A DNA stretch of 64,000 nt from Blautia hominis (GCA_002270465.1 NQOF01000001.1:1180501-1244500), one strand, 5' to 3'; numbered from the stretch's first letter, positions 16,810 through 26,783 are shown. The notes: generated from the letters alone by a model not told the origin. A program made the numbers and translations.

Positions 16810-17166
16810 CTAGTTTTTCATCTTTGGCTTAAAAATAAGGCTGGCCAGGTATGCGAATATGAGGGCTGCGGAGATTCCCACAGCGCTGGAAGTAAAGCCT
16901 CCCATGAAGATTCCGATGAATCCCTGCTCTCCGATGGCCTTTTTTACGCCTTTCCAGAGAAGATTTCCAAATCCGAGAAGGGGAACGCTGGCGCCTGCGC
17001 CGGCAAAATCCATGAGCTTGTCATAGATTCCCACTGACCCCAGAACAGCTCCTGTGCATACCAGAAGTACCATAACGCGGCCCGGCAGCAGCTTTGTCTT
17101 GTCTAAAAGTATCTGAACCAGGGCACAGATCAGCCCTCCGACCCAAAATGCATTGATATAATCCAT
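16810..17166 (-). CDS. spoVAE: Stage V sporulation protein AE
   Basis: A 118-residue membrane protein with about three to four hydrophobic segments, starting MDYINAFWVGGLICALVQILL. It is part of the SpoVA channel in the spore inner membrane, which moves Ca-dipicolinate into the forespore and releases it at germination. It is the third gene of the C-D-E operon, 25 bases after spoVAD. The usual spoVAA/AB/AEa/AF genes are absent here, as in most Clostridia. Confidence 0.92.
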   Translation of the reverse strand: MDYINAFWVGGLICALVQILLDKTKLLPGRVMVLLVCTGAVLGSVGIYDKLMDFAGAGASVPLLGFGNLLWKGVKKAIGEQGFIGIFMGGFTSSAVGISAALIFAYLASLIFKPKMKN

Positions 17167-17191
17167 ATTAACTGCCTCCTGTTATCCTGCT

Positions 17192-18232
17192 TTAGCAATG
17201 CTCCACCACAACAGCCTGGGCGATTCCCGGCACACTTTTTCCCTCATTGTAACTGACTTTGGACAAAAGCGCTCCTGTGGGGACAAAAAGTACACGTTTC
17301 CATTCCCCCTTCTCGATCTTGGGGAGAATATAAGACGCAAAGGTTACGGCTGAACAGCCGCAGCCGCTTCCGCCTGCATGTGTGTCCTGGGATTCCTTGT
17401 CATAGATCTCTATGCCGCAGTCCATATGCTGCTTCTCAATGTCAAAGCCTTTTTCCTTCAGCATGTCAAAGAGGATATGCTGCCCCACTTCTCCCAGGTC
17501 ACCTGTAATGATCCTGTCGTAATCCTCAGGCATACGGTTAAAGTCCATCAGGTTCTGGTAAATGGTGTCACAGGCAGCCGGGGCCATACAGGCTCCCATA
17601 TTCAGGGAATCCTTGAGGCCGAAATCAATGATCTTTCCTGTGGTAATGCCGGTGATCCGGGCCTTTCCCCCTTTTGTTCCCAAGACACAGGCTCCGCTTC
17701 CCGTTACCGTCCAGGTAGCGGACAGGGGACGCTGGTTTCCGTATCCGAGAGGAAAACGGAATTCTTTCTCCGCACTGCCGAAATGGCTGGAGGTGACAGC
17801 CACCACATAGTCACCGTATCCTGCCGCCACAGCCATGGAGGACAGGGACAGTGCCTCCCCCATAGTGGCGCAGGCTCCATACAGCCCGTAAACGGGTGTG
17901 TCAAACCCTATAATACCAAAAGAGGAGGCAATGGTCTGGGCCAGAAGGTCCCCCACGTAAATGGTGCGTATCTGCCAGTTCTCCAGCTCTGCCTTCCCGA
18001 TCGCCATGGTGACAGCCTCCTTCTGCAGGACACTCTCCGCTTCCTCCCAGGACTGGCATCCGAACATGCCGTCCTCGCCGCCTATGACGTCAAAGCATTT
18101 TCCCAGAGGGCCGTCCCCCTCCTTCTTCCCTACAATGGAGGCTCCGCTTAAAATATGAACCGCATGTTCAAACTGAATACTCTGTTTGCCGATTGTCTGT
18201 TTTCTCACTTCTGTCATCCCACGATCCCCCAT
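17192..18232 (-). CDS. spoVAD: Stage V sporulation protein AD
   Basis: 346 residues with a thiolase-like fold and no acyl-transfer role. It is the cytosolic-face component of the SpoVA channel that binds dipicolinic acid. Recognisable segments are TIYVGDLLAQ, GLYGACATMGEAL, SSHFGSAEKEFRFPLGYG, and HAGGSGCGCSA near the C-terminus. The frame overlaps the end of spoVAC by 19 bases. Starting at the second Met (MTEVRK) would shorten the protein by five residues and is equally possible. Confidence 0.94.
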   Translation of the reverse strand: MGDRGMTEVRKQTIGKQSIQFEHAVHILSGASIVGKKEGDGPLGKCFDVIGGEDGMFGCQSWEEAESVLQKEAVTMAIGKAELENWQIRTIYVGDLLAQTIASSFGIIGFDTPVYGLYGACATMGEALSLSSMAVAAGYGDYVVAVTSSHFGSAEKEFRFPLGYGNQRPLSATWTVTGSGACVLGTKGGKARITGITTGKIIDFGLKDSLNMGACMAPAACDTIYQNLMDFNRMPEDYDRIITGDLGEVGQHILFDMLKEKGFDIEKQHMDCGIEIYDKESQDTHAGGSGCGCSAVTFASYILPKIEKGEWKRVLFVPTGALLSKVSYNEGKSVPGIAQAVVVEHC

Positions 18233-18705
18233 AATTTAAGAACATAATAGACGGCTCCCAATACTGCTGAAGTCAGGATACCATAAAGGATCACCGGACC
18301 TGCAATAACGAAAATCTTACAGCCAATCCCGAATACCTGTCCCTCTTTCTGATACTCAATGGCCGGTGCTGCCACAGAATTGGCAAACCCGGTAATAGGC
18401 ACCAGGGTTCCGGCACCGCCCCACTTTGCAATTTTGGGATAAATATTGAAACCGGTACAAAGTACGCTTAAAAGTACCAGAATCAGAGAGGTCCAGCCGC
18501 CGCTGATCTCTTTATCCAGTCCCTGGCTCATACAGAAATTCATGATCCCCTGACCCAGTACGCAGATTGCGCCGCCGCATAGAAAAGCACGGCACATGTT
18601 TTTAAACAGGTTGTGGGTGGGTGTCACCTGTTTTACATATTTTTCATATTCTTTGGCTTTTTTCTGTTTTTCCTGCTCCGCTGCAGTTGCCATAACTTTC
18701 ACCAT
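18214..18705 (-). CDS. spoVAC: Stage V sporulation protein AC
   Basis: A 163-residue membrane protein, first gene of the spoVACDE operon. A charged N-terminus (EQEKQKKAKEYEKYVKQVTPTHNLF) precedes about four membrane segments. In Bacillus, SpoVAC is a mechanosensitive channel component. The ATG at 18705 has AGGAAAAAAAGG upstream; an ATG four codons later is possible. A forespore sigma-G promoter would be expected, but I could not identify one. Confidence 0.94.
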   Translation of the reverse strand: MVKVMATAAEQEKQKKAKEYEKYVKQVTPTHNLFKNMCRAFLCGGAICVLGQGIMNFCMSQGLDKEISGGWTSLILVLLSVLCTGFNIYPKIAKWGGAGTLVPITGFANSVAAPAIEYQKEGQVFGIGCKIFVIAGPVILYGILTSAVLGAVYYVLKLWGIVG

Positions 18706-18883
18706 CCTTTTTTTCCTGCTTCATGATCATAGAAGCTGCTTGTAACCATCCAGCCGGTCCAGTGCTCCATCCGGCCCGAAACCGGACGAAACGGAACACC
18801 AGGCCTTTACTGAATGATTACGCTTTCAGATAGTATGAGAATGTTATGATAAAAATATGTGCGGGAAAAAATTATGATTAAGT

Positions 18884-19025
18884 TGTCAAAACGCATACTT
18901 CGATTTCGCAGAAAATTTTTCAGGACATCCGACCAATATATAGTAGGTGTGTTGGAGATATATTCGCTATATATTGATCGGATGTCCTGGAAAATTAACG
19001 AGTAAGCAGAGTATGCGTTTTGACA
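18884..19025. repeat. 142-bp imperfect palindromic element
   Basis: Outer arms TGTCAAAACGCATAC (18884-18898) and GTATGCGTTTTGACA (19011-19025) match perfectly. Inner arms of 23 bases (18921-18943 and 18967-18989) match with one mismatch. The stretches between are less well paired. The 23-base loop holds no gene. It occupies the 423-base gene-free gap between spoVAC and the alarmone synthetase. The rest of that gap shows nothing recognisable. Confidence 0.8.
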
Positions 19026-19128
19026 CCTTAACCGATCATGAAAAAAGAAAGGCAAATCCGCGGATATGCAGATTTGCCTCAACACAGCGATCGTCAGTAT
19101 TTCTTACGCAGTCAATGTTTCCAGGCAG

Positions 19129-19719
19129 TCAGCGCCTGTCATTGTACTGCTCAAATCCTTCTTCAATCTCTTTTAAAATTTTCGCGTATCTGAGAAGTTC
19201 TTTCTGGATCTCCTCTTTGTCATCACGCTCCTGCTTATAGCACACCCGGTGCTCCATGCTGGCCCAGAAATCCATACCAATAGTCCTGATCTGCACTTCC
19301 ACCGGATAATATTCCGTGCTGTCAATGGTGCAGACCTGAATGCCCAGAACCATGTGATAGCTCCGGTAGCCGTTCTTTTTCGGATTGGCAATGTAGTCTT
19401 TTTCTTTGATCAATATAAGATCGTTCTGCTTTTTCAGCTGCTCGGCAAGCAGTTCCACATCTCTCTCAAAATAGCAGATAACCCTGGCACCTGCAATATC
19501 CTGAAGATTTTCCTTGGCATTTGTAAAGCTGGGGCTCAGTTCCATCCGCTCCAGTTTATCCTCAATACTTAGTTTCTGCTTGATTCTGGACTGGATATTG
19601 TGAATAGGATGGGATGCACTGCCATACATGGAATGGTTCAGCACATCCAGCCTGGCCTTTAGAAGGTTAAGCGCATCCTGATAGGGAACAATCAGATCAT
19701 AATATTGTTCATTTGTCAT
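19129..19719 (-). CDS. relQ: Small alarmone synthetase (RelQ-type GTP pyrophosphokinase)
   Basis: A 196-residue stand-alone (p)ppGpp synthetase domain (ATP + GTP/GDP to pppGpp/ppGpp) without the hydrolase, TGS or ACT parts of Rel. Conserved segments are DIAGARVICYF, NPKKNGYRSYHMVL and VEVQIRTIGMDFWASMEH. The length fits RelQ/YjbM. AAGGAGG precedes the ATG. A strong leader hairpin lies just upstream of the ribosome site. The RelQ versus RelP choice is by length and overall look only. Confidence 0.9.
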   Translation of the reverse strand: MTNEQYYDLIVPYQDALNLLKARLDVLNHSMYGSASHPIHNIQSRIKQKLSIEDKLERMELSPSFTNAKENLQDIAGARVICYFERDVELLAEQLKKQNDLILIKEKDYIANPKKNGYRSYHMVLGIQVCTIDSTEYYPVEVQIRTIGMDFWASMEHRVCYKQERDDKEEIQKELLRYAKILKEIEEGFEQYNDRR

Positions 19720-19736
19720 ATACCGTCCTCCTTTAT

Positions 19737-19776
19737 GGGCAGACCATCCCCCTGTCTGCCCGCTCCCTCTACTATA
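19737..19776 (-). promoter_or_regulatory. Promoter -10 and leader hairpin of the alarmone synthetase gene
   Basis: On the minus strand the -10 TATAGT (19771-19776) would start transcription close to a perfect 8-bp hairpin, GGGCAGAC / GTCTGCCC (arms 19754-19761 and 19737-19744). The hairpin ends only a few bases before the AAGGAGG ribosome site. The mRNA would thus begin with a stem-loop that could affect stability or translation. Confidence 0.4.
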
Positions 19777-19862
19777 ACATAAACCGGCATATCCATAAAT
19801 AAAGACGGGCTGAACTTTTTCTAAAAGGCTTATAAACTGTTACTGTACACAGGCCACTGTAC

Positions 19863-19899
19863 CGGGAGGCGTTTTCATGCCGAAGGCATGAAAATCCCG
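19863..19899. terminator. Strong stem-loop between the beta-mannosidase and relQ genes
   Basis: Ten-base arms TTTTCATGCC (19872-19881) and GGCATGAAAA (19885-19894), with flanking CGGGA / TCCCG pairs. Read on the minus strand, the loop is C-TTCG-G, a very stable tetraloop. It follows the end of the mannoside operon by about 30 bases. There is no clear T run, so it may be a processing or decay barrier rather than a classical terminator. Confidence 0.5.
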
Positions 19900-19931
19900 A
19901 GGCAGCCCCGCACCCGGCAGCCATATCTGCT

Positions 19932-22481
19932 TTACTTTATGTCGTAAACGCTTCGCAGCCTGAGTGTATCAGCATTTCCGGAGATGATCTCCACCTCTTT
20001 TGTATCCCCGTTCAAGTCAAAATAATTGTCGGAAAGGACAAGGTCTTCCTCTTCATTGAGGATCTCTACACTTTTTGCATAGGATGACGCTGTGACCCTG
20101 ATCTTATTTCCCTCTTTTTCCCAAGTCAGACAGGGGTCTTCATAGCGGAAATACTTCGGGTAGGAAAAAATGACCGTCCCCTCTGACAAAACCTGTGCCT
20201 TCTCCTCCCCATCTTTCACTTCTATGGCCTGGAAGCTGACGTACTGGGTAAATACATCCGCATGGGGAAGCTCTGTCTTCTCCATCCACACAGCCGAGAG
20301 GGCGGGTACTGTTATCTCCTGTTCCTCCAGGTGCAGGATTTCTGCCTTTTGGTTACGGAGCTGCCAGCAGACTTTGATCTTTTTATCCTCCAAAGTTTCA
20401 TTGGCCACATTGAGGCGGATGGATTTTTCAAATGTAAAATGCTGGCGGTTCATGTTGGCCTCCTGGGTCATCCAGCCCTCCTCCCTGCAGGAGATCATCA
20501 CCGGGGCAAAAAAGCGTTTCGCATAATAATGAAGCGCTTTCCACCTGCCGCCGTAGTCAATGGAGGACCAGGATACCACAGGCCAGCAGTCATTTAACTG
20601 CCAGTATACAGCACCCATGCATCTTCCCCGGTTCCTGCGGAAGTGCTCCACCCCATAGCGGATGGCATCTGCCTGGAGAAGCTGGGATGCGTATAAAAGG
20701 GTGGTAAACTCTGTTGGATACCGGTAAGTCTGCTGCAGATAATTCATGATCTTTCCGTTGGCTCCGTAATTCCTCTGGTGTTTTTCCATAACATAGGAGA
20801 AAATGTTAAAGTCCTCCGGGTCGTCCGTGATCTGCTCCAGGGTCTTTTTAAAGGGAAATGCCTGAAATCCGAATTCTGAGGCGTAGCGGAAAAAATGCTT
20901 TCTGTACTCAGAAAAAGGACGGTTGCCGTGCCATACTTTCCAATAGTGTACATCTCCCCTGTCAGGGTCATTGGGATCATCAAAGGAACCCCCTGAGGAG
21001 GGGCTGGCAGGCCAGTAAAAGGTCTGTGGGTCGTATTTTGACAAGACTTCGGGGAGGATACGCTCATACATGAACAGGTAATCCCTCACCTCTGACGGCT
21101 TTGTGACCCAGCATCCCTCATCCACGAACATTTCCATCTCATTATTGCCGCACCACAGGCCAAGGGAGGCATGATGCCGGATCCTCTTTATGTTGTCCGC
21201 AAACTCCCGGCGGATATTCTCCTCAAATTCCGGCGTCAGTTCATAGACAGAGCAGGCGAACATAAAGTCCTGCCAGACCAGGAATCCCATCTCGTCACAC
21301 AGCTCATAGAACCAGTCCTCCGGATAGCAGCCTCCTCCCCAGACACGGATCACATTAAAATTAGCCTCCCTGCAGGCTTCCAGCAGTTTTCTCGTCTTCT
21401 CCCTGCCGGTCCTGCCCAGAAGATGGTCCTCCGGGATATAGTCTGCACCCATGGCAAATATGGATCTTCCGTTTAATTCATGGGCAAAGCTCTCCCCCCA
21501 CCGGTCCTTTTCCCTGCGCATTGTGACCTGCCGCAGGCCGATCTTTCGCTCCCATGTATCGAGTATAGCACCCTGATAACAGAGTGTAACACAGATGTCA
21601 TAGAGGGGCTGGCTGCCCAGGTTGTTGACCCACCACAGCTTAGGGTTTTCAATGGTCAGTTCCTCGGGGGAATCCTCCAGGACCCAGATTCTGCCCTCCG
21701 GTTCCTTAATGCGGACTGTGTAGGTAAAGGGGGACGGCAGGGACTTCACAGATTCCCGGACTTCCACCCGGAAAGCAAGGCTGACCCGGTCCTCCCCATG
21801 GCTCTGCTGTATATACACATTGTCAATTCTGGCTTCCTGAATGCCCAGAAGAGAGACCGGGCGGAAAATACCCGCATCCGGAAGATGTGCTCCCCAGTCC
21901 CAGCCAAACATATAGTGGGCTTTTCTCAGGTGCATAAACCCTTCGTATGTATCGTCATTTCCGATATTACCGTATTTTTTGTAAGCTTCGGCAATGTATT
22001 TCAGAGGGGAATGAAAGATGACCTGTAATTCATTTTCCCCTTCCTGCAGGAGGTCCTTCACGTCAAATTCCCAGATCCGATGCATATTAAAGGCTTTTCC
22101 TGCGTATGTTTGGTTTACATAAATTTCAGCCAAGGTGTCCAGACCTTCAAAATGAAGGACAACCCTGTGGTTTTTAAGCATCCCCGGAAGTAAGGTGAAC
22201 CGGCATCGGTACTCATAGTCTTTTTCCATGAGGGCACAGATCTTGTCCTCATTGTCCTTCCAGAACGGGTCCTCCATCTTGCCGTTTCTAAGCAGATCCG
22301 TATAAACGGTACCCGGCACCACTGCCTCCTGCCAGGCTGTACTGCCCAGCTCCCTCATCTGCCAGACCGTACGGTCCTGTCTCCCTGTCCGGAGGGCGTT
22401 ATCCTCTAACTTTGATATTGGTCCGGCAGTCCTGTATAATGCCTGCCTTTGTCCTTGTGTATTTAAACTTCGTATTTCCAT
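19932..22481 (-). CDS. Beta-mannosidase, glycoside hydrolase family 2
   Basis: An 849-residue intracellular exo-hydrolase (no signal peptide) removing terminal beta-linked mannose (EC 3.2.1.25). The order is GH2 sugar-binding domain (~1-210), Ig-like domain (~215-320), then the TIM barrel. The barrel has [21 protein letters not shown], acid/base Glu448 in [10 protein letters not shown], nucleophile Glu536 in SEFGFQAFP, and [17 protein letters not shown]. These are mannosidase rather than galactosidase signatures. The ATG at 22481 is chosen because AAGGAG lies just upstream. It is the last gene of the mannoside operon. Likely substrates are mannobiose from mannan or the beta-mannosyl core of N-glycans. 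Confidence 0.93.
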   Translation of the reverse strand: MEIRSLNTQGQRQALYRTAGPISKLEDNALRTGRQDRTVWQMRELGSTAWQEAVVPGTVYTDLLRNGKMEDPFWKDNEDKICALMEKDYEYRCRFTLLPGMLKNHRVVLHFEGLDTLAEIYVNQTYAGKAFNMHRIWEFDVKDLLQEGENELQVIFHSPLKYIAEAYKKYGNIGNDDTYEGFMHLRKAHYMFGWDWGAHLPDAGIFRPVSLLGIQEARIDNVYIQQSHGEDRVSLAFRVEVRESVKSLPSPFTYTVRIKEPEGRIWVLEDSPEELTIENPKLWWVNNLGSQPLYDICVTLCYQGAILDTWERKIGLRQVTMRREKDRWGESFAHELNGRSIFAMGADYIPEDHLLGRTGREKTRKLLEACREANFNVIRVWGGGCYPEDWFYELCDEMGFLVWQDFMFACSVYELTPEFEENIRREFADNIKRIRHHASLGLWCGNNEMEMFVDEGCWVTKPSEVRDYLFMYERILPEVLSKYDPQTFYWPASPSSGGSFDDPNDPDRGDVHYWKVWHGNRPFSEYRKHFFRYASEFGFQAFPFKKTLEQITDDPEDFNIFSYVMEKHQRNYGANGKIMNYLQQTYRYPTEFTTLLYASQLLQADAIRYGVEHFRRNRGRCMGAVYWQLNDCWPVVSWSSIDYGGRWKALHYYAKRFFAPVMISCREEGWMTQEANMNRQHFTFEKSIRLNVANETLEDKKIKVCWQLRNQKAEILHLEEQEITVPALSAVWMEKTELPHADVFTQYVSFQAIEVKDGEEKAQVLSEGTVIFSYPKYFRYEDPCLTWEKEGNKIRVTASSYAKSVEILNEEEDLVLSDNYFDLNGDTKEVEIISGNADTLRLRSVYDIK

Positions 22482-22554
22482 GATCAGCTCCTTATAAATA
22501 AGCGCCCTGCTCAAGGTAAGCGGGCGCTTTTGTTCTTTTTATCCTATCCGGGAA

Positions 22555-23238
22555 TCAATCAACTGCTTGGGGATATTCGGTGCAGAGCAGGCGGTACGGC
22601 GGTTCGTCCTCCTCAATCTCTGGAAATCTTCCGATCGGCTCATAGAACCGGTTGTCATTCTCATCATCATTGCACATGGAGACTTCGCCTAAAAGCACAG
22701 GACCTGTTCCCGGCTCCAGTTCAAAGTCATGATACATATAAGGATAGACCGTAATGCTCTCACCCGGCTGCAGCTTCACCTGGGTGCCTGCCGGAACTGT
22801 AAATTCTTTTCCGTCACAGTTTACAGTCACGTCCGTGTCCGCGAACTGCCCGTCTTCGGTGGAATTGTAGACGCGGATCAGCACATTGCCTCCGCCCCTG
22901 TTGATAATATCCTCCATCTTATCCCAATGGAAATGCATGGGCGCCATCTGGCCTTCTTTGATGTAGAGAAGTTTTTCCGCATAGGTCTTTGTATACTTCT
23001 CATTCTTCAGGTTGCCGTTGCGCAGCGTGATCAGGGAAAAACCAACCTCATCGAATCTGCCCAGTCCGTAATCTGTAATATCCCACCCCAGCATGTTGTC
23101 ACGGATCTCATCATATGCATGGCCTTTGTGCTCCCAGTCTTTTGGTGTAAAACCGCAGAATGGAGGAAGGGCAAAACTATGTTTCCGGATCATGGCTTCC
23201 ATTTCCTTTAATGCTGCGTTAATCTTGGATCTTTTCAT
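22555..23238 (-). CDS. D-lyxose/D-mannose isomerase, cupin type
   Basis: A 227-residue cupin-fold aldose-ketose isomerase (D-mannose to D-fructose, D-lyxose to D-xylulose). Metal ligands are visible as His102 and His104 in PMHFHWDKMED, Glu109, and His170 in YMYHDFELEPG. The ATG at 23238 sits behind an AAAGGGA site at rather long spacing; a longer frame exists upstream but runs into the previous gene. It lies between the binding protein and the beta-mannosidase, so it probably converts mannose freed by the latter into fructose. Confidence 0.88.
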   Translation of the reverse strand: MKRSKINAALKEMEAMIRKHSFALPPFCGFTPKDWEHKGHAYDEIRDNMLGWDITDYGLGRFDEVGFSLITLRNGNLKNEKYTKTYAEKLLYIKEGQMAPMHFHWDKMEDIINRGGGNVLIRVYNSTEDGQFADTDVTVNCDGKEFTVPAGTQVKLQPGESITVYPYMYHDFELEPGTGPVLLGEVSMCNDDENDNRFYEPIGRFPEIEEDEPPYRLLCTEYPQAVD

Positions 23239-23320
23239 TGCTCTATACTGTCCCTTTCCGATTCCCGCGCACCTGACAGCGCTCTCTCTTAACCAGGTGC
23301 TGCGGGGATATAAATGTCTT

Positions 23321-24817
23321 TTAGTCTGCAGCTTTCCACTCGTCAATCTGTTTCTGCATCTCGTCAATAACTTCCTGGATCCCTGTTGCCTCCAGTTTTT
23401 CCTGCAGCTTAGGCAGGTATTCGTCAGGGTCTACACTTCCTGTATACAGAGATTTTCCGAACTCATCCAGTACGTTTCTGAAGCCTGCCACCTGTGTGCT
23501 CACCGGTTCCAGGTTAAAATCGAATCCAAAGGACGGGGCTTCCTGGGAGGCATCATTGAATTCCTTGAAGGTATTCCATTTGTCAAGAGGCTCATTCTCC
23601 AGCACATAGGTGTTGAACAATCCGCCCTGTACCCAGTATGGTACCGCATAGTCTTTGTTTGCACCTGGTTCCAGTTTCACTTTTGTATCATAAATGTAAT
23701 CTTTGCCTTCTGCCGCAGCTTTTTCCTCTTCCGTAGGCTCTGCCTTGGTCCAGTGAACACCTTCAATACCATAATTCAAGAGGTTTCTCAGATATTCATC
23801 TGTATTGACCAGATTTAAGAATTCCATGGCCTTTTCCGGATGTGCGGAGTTTTTATTGATAGCTGTCAGAGCGCCGCGGGCAGATGCGTTTGTAACCTGG
23901 GTATCCATGATGGGAGTGGAAACCACCTCATATCCCAGATCCTTGCCCCAAAGCAGTTCCGCATATGGCTGTCCGTCGCCTTTTGTCACAAAACGTTTGA
24001 TGGATTTGTCATCCGTTGCTGTTGCTGCGTCTTTATTGATATACCCAGCCTCATAATATTTTCTCATGGTCTTCAGGGTGGATTTCATCCGGTCTGTCTC
24101 AAATACATTTTTCACAGTCAGTGTATCATCCCCGTATTCAATACCCACAGGATCCTGGATCTTATCCATATAAGTAGGTGCTGAGTAATCCTTGGTCAGA
24201 TAGAAGGGAACGACTTCCGGCTCGTTTTCTTTGATCAATTTCAGCCATGGCTCCAAATCCTCCAGTGTCTCAATCTCTTCATACGGAATGTTGTATTTGT
24301 CCACATATTCTTTTGTGAATACCCACATAGGACAGTTGCCGATCTCTTTTTCACTGGGCACACCGTATGTTACGCCGCCTACTTTTGCGGCTTCCCAGAA
24401 GCGCTGGTCAATGGCGTCATACATCTCTTTTCCTTCCTCTTTCAGAAGGTCATCCAACTCCAGAAAAGCACCTTTTTGTGCATTCTGCAGATAATCATTT
24501 GCCCAGGAACAGGTAAAGCACATATCCCAATCATCGCCTGTGTTGATGACAACCTGCATTTTCTGGTTATAGTCGCCCCATGCAACATTGTTTACTTTGA
24601 TCTTTACACCGATCTTTTCTTCTGTATATTCATTTACCTTTTCCAGAACCTTTGGTGCGTCTTTCTGCGCATCACCAACCTGGTACCAGACAAGTTCTAC
24701 AACTTCTTCTCCCTTTTCATTGGTTTCTGTTTTCTTGCCGCAGCCGGACAGCATTCCTGCAGTCATCACTGCTGCCAGAGAAACTGCCAGGGCACGTTTT
24801 ACCGTTCTATATTTCAT
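23321..24817 (-). CDS. Oligosaccharide-binding lipoprotein of ABC importer (mannoside operon)
   Basis: A 498-residue family 1 binding lipoprotein. Signal: MKYRTVKRALAVSLAAVMTA followed by lipobox LSGC with Cys26. The body matches the LipO/LplA-like binding proteins that pair with LplB/LplC permeases (YQVGDAQKD, WDMCFTCSWANDYLQNAQKG, GVPSEKEIGNCPMWVFTKEY). The ATG at 24817 follows AGGAGGAG. It is the third gene after two permeases. No ATPase gene is present; these systems usually borrow a shared MsmX-type ATPase. Mannose-containing oligosaccharides are the likely ligand by context. Confidence 0.92.
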   Translation of the reverse strand: MKYRTVKRALAVSLAAVMTAGMLSGCGKKTETNEKGEEVVELVWYQVGDAQKDAPKVLEKVNEYTEEKIGVKIKVNNVAWGDYNQKMQVVINTGDDWDMCFTCSWANDYLQNAQKGAFLELDDLLKEEGKEMYDAIDQRFWEAAKVGGVTYGVPSEKEIGNCPMWVFTKEYVDKYNIPYEEIETLEDLEPWLKLIKENEPEVVPFYLTKDYSAPTYMDKIQDPVGIEYGDDTLTVKNVFETDRMKSTLKTMRKYYEAGYINKDAATATDDKSIKRFVTKGDGQPYAELLWGKDLGYEVVSTPIMDTQVTNASARGALTAINKNSAHPEKAMEFLNLVNTDEYLRNLLNYGIEGVHWTKAEPTEEEKAAAEGKDYIYDTKVKLEPGANKDYAVPYWVQGGLFNTYVLENEPLDKWNTFKEFNDASQEAPSFGFDFNLEPVSTQVAGFRNVLDEFGKSLYTGSVDPDEYLPKLQEKLEATGIQEVIDEMQKQIDEWKAAD

Positions 24818-24853
24818 TTTATTCTCCTCCTCAAATATGTCACTCTTTTTCAA

Positions 24854-25813
24854 TTATTCTTTCACTGCGCCTATGGTCAGGCCATTTACGAAATACCTCT
24901 GGAAGAAGGGGTACGCAAAGATGATCGGCAGGGTTGAGATAACCACGATCGCCATCTTTATGGTCTCTTTCGGCATATTTTTAGCTATCTGCAGTCCATT
25001 GACACCCATCATGGCTTTATTGCTGGCCAGCCAGTCAATGGAACTTTCAATCTTGATCAGCAGGTACTGAAGGGGGATCAGGTCCTGGCTGTCTATATAC
25101 ATCATAGCATTAAACCAGTCATTCCAGTAGCCCAATGTCAGGAAAAGCCCGATTGTGGCCAGACCCGGCATAGCCATGGGAATGACGATCTTGAAAAACA
25201 GTCTCCACTCGGAAGCTCCGTCAATCTTGGCTGATTCTACAACGGAATCCGGTATGGTGGTCTTAAAGAAAGTCCGAAGCACAATAACATTGAACGTATT
25301 CAGACACAGGGGCAGAATCAGCGCCCATATGGAATCTTTCAGCATCAGCACCTTGGTCACGATCAGATAGTTGGCAACCATACCGCCGGAAAACAGCATG
25401 GGTATGGTGATAACTGTAGTGAAAAACTTTTTAAATGCGTATGTTTTTCTGGACAGCGCATAGGCATAAGTTCCGGTAAGGAACAGGCCCACGATAGTTC
25501 CCGCCACTGTGACCAAAATGGTGACACCGTAGCTGCGCAGGATGTTTTCTCCGGCGCTTATAATATAATGATAAGCATAAAGGCTGAGTTTTTCCGGTAT
25601 GAACTGGTAACCGTTCATGGCTAGGGTCTGCTCATCTGTCAGTGAAATGATGATGACAAAGATAAAGGGCAGGATACTTACCAGTGACATGACTGTCAGT
25701 ATCACATTCAGCACCACGTTGGTGGGCTTTTTGACCTTGTTGTATTCGCAAACCTCAGCCTCCATCTTTTCTATCATTTTGGCTTTTTTTCGTTCTTCTC
25801 TTCTTGAAGACAT
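24854..25813 (-). CDS. ABC sugar permease, LplC/YtcP type
   Basis: A 319-residue inner-membrane permease with a charged N-terminus (MSSRREERKKAKMIEKMEAE) and six membrane segments. The ATPase-contacting EAA loop reads ESAKIDGAS...IVIP. It ends VNGLTIGAVKE, the typical tail of this subfamily. The ATG at 25813 has GGAGG upstream; the frame opens 14 codons earlier inside the preceding gene. It forms a heterodimer with the permease encoded just before it. Confidence 0.93.
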   Translation of the reverse strand: MSSRREERKKAKMIEKMEAEVCEYNKVKKPTNVVLNVILTVMSLVSILPFIFVIIISLTDEQTLAMNGYQFIPEKLSLYAYHYIISAGENILRSYGVTILVTVAGTIVGLFLTGTYAYALSRKTYAFKKFFTTVITIPMLFSGGMVANYLIVTKVLMLKDSIWALILPLCLNTFNVIVLRTFFKTTIPDSVVESAKIDGASEWRLFFKIVIPMAMPGLATIGLFLTLGYWNDWFNAMMYIDSQDLIPLQYLLIKIESSIDWLASNKAMMGVNGLQIAKNMPKETIKMAIVVISTLPIIFAYPFFQRYFVNGLTIGAVKE

Positions 25814-25829
25814 TCTCCTTACCTCCTTC

Positions 25830-26783
25830 CTAGAATAGTGCGTTTTCGCTGTCAACCTTAGATACCAGTTTGTTGGCGATCATGATCAATACAAATCCCA
25901 CGGTTGACTGGAACAAGGCTGCTGCGGAACTCATTCCCAGCTCGCCGTTTGTCTTCAGTGCACGGAAGATATAGGTATCAAGTACATTGGTGACCGGATA
26001 CAGAGGACCGGAATTCTGTGGAAGCTGATAAAACAGGCCGAAATCTGACTTGAAGATTCCGCCTACTGCCATGATCAGCAGTATGGTGATGACCGGTTTT
26101 AAAAGCGGCAGCGTAATGTATTTTATCTGCTGCCATTTGCTTGCGCCGTCGAGAACGGCTGCCTCATAGTATGTCTTGTTGATACCGCAGATGGACGCCA
26201 GATATACCACCGTATTGTAACCGATTCCTTTCCATTGGCTCATGAAAATAATGATAAAGGGCCACATGGATTTCTCCGTATACCAGGAGATCCCATCTAC
26301 ACCAAAATGTTCAAGTACGGAGTTAAAGTAACCGTTTTCCGGGTTTAAGAATGCGAAGACACAGTAGCTGACAACTACCCAGGATAGGAAGTAGGGCAGA
26401 AACATGGAGCTTTGATAGATTTTAGCCATGCCCTTATTGCGAAGTTCGTTTAACATTAATGCCACAATAACGGGGAGCACGACACCAAGGATGATGAATG
26501 CAGCATTATATAAAACCGTGTTTCTCAAAATAATCCATGCGTCACCGCTGGAGAACAGGAACTTAAAGTTGTCGAAGCCTACGAATTCACTGGATAAAAG
26601 ACTGGTGAAAAAGTTGCTTCCGGTCAGACGGAATTTCTTAAAGGCTACCAGGATACCAAACAGTGGTAAATATGCAAACAGGAAAAACCACACGGTTCCC
26701 GGAAGGCTTAACAGCAATAGTTCTTTGTTGGTCTTGACACGGGTGAAGAAGCTTATCTTTTCTTTTTTCTTCTTCTGTTTCAA
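25830..26783 (-). CDS. ABC sugar permease, LplB/YtdP type
   Basis: A 317-residue inner-membrane permease, first gene of the mannoside operon. Lys-rich start MKQKKKKEK, six membrane segments starting at about residue 23, and EAA loop EAAVLDGAS...ITLP. Partner of the next permease (16-base gap). The upstream region contains repeated short motifs that may be regulator-binding sites. Confidence 0.93.
   Translation of the reverse strand: MKQKKKKEKISFFTRVKTNKELLLLSLPGTVWFFLFAYLPLFGILVAFKKFRLTGSNFFTSLLSSEFVGFDNFKFLFSSGDAWIILRNTVLYNAAFIILGVVLPVIVALMLNELRNKGMAKIYQSSMFLPYFLSWVVVSYCVFAFLNPENGYFNSVLEHFGVDGISWYTEKSMWPFIIIFMSQWKGIGYNTVVYLASICGINKTYYEAAVLDGASKWQQIKYITLPLLKPVITILLIMAVGGIFKSDFGLFYQLPQNSGPLYPVTNVLDTYIFRALKTNGELGMSSAAALFQSTVGFVLIMIANKLVSKVDSENALF

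Noticed and set aside
16432-17037. A 201-codon plus-strand reading frame made of 23-residue repeats
   Set aside because: It exists only because the 69-bp tandem unit is divisible by three and then runs antisense into spoVAE. It has no ribosome site, and the repeat is better explained as non-coding.
18807-19085. A 92-codon minus-strand frame across the 142-bp palindrome
   Set aside because: It spans the palindrome, has no ribosome site and biased, non-protein-like sequence.
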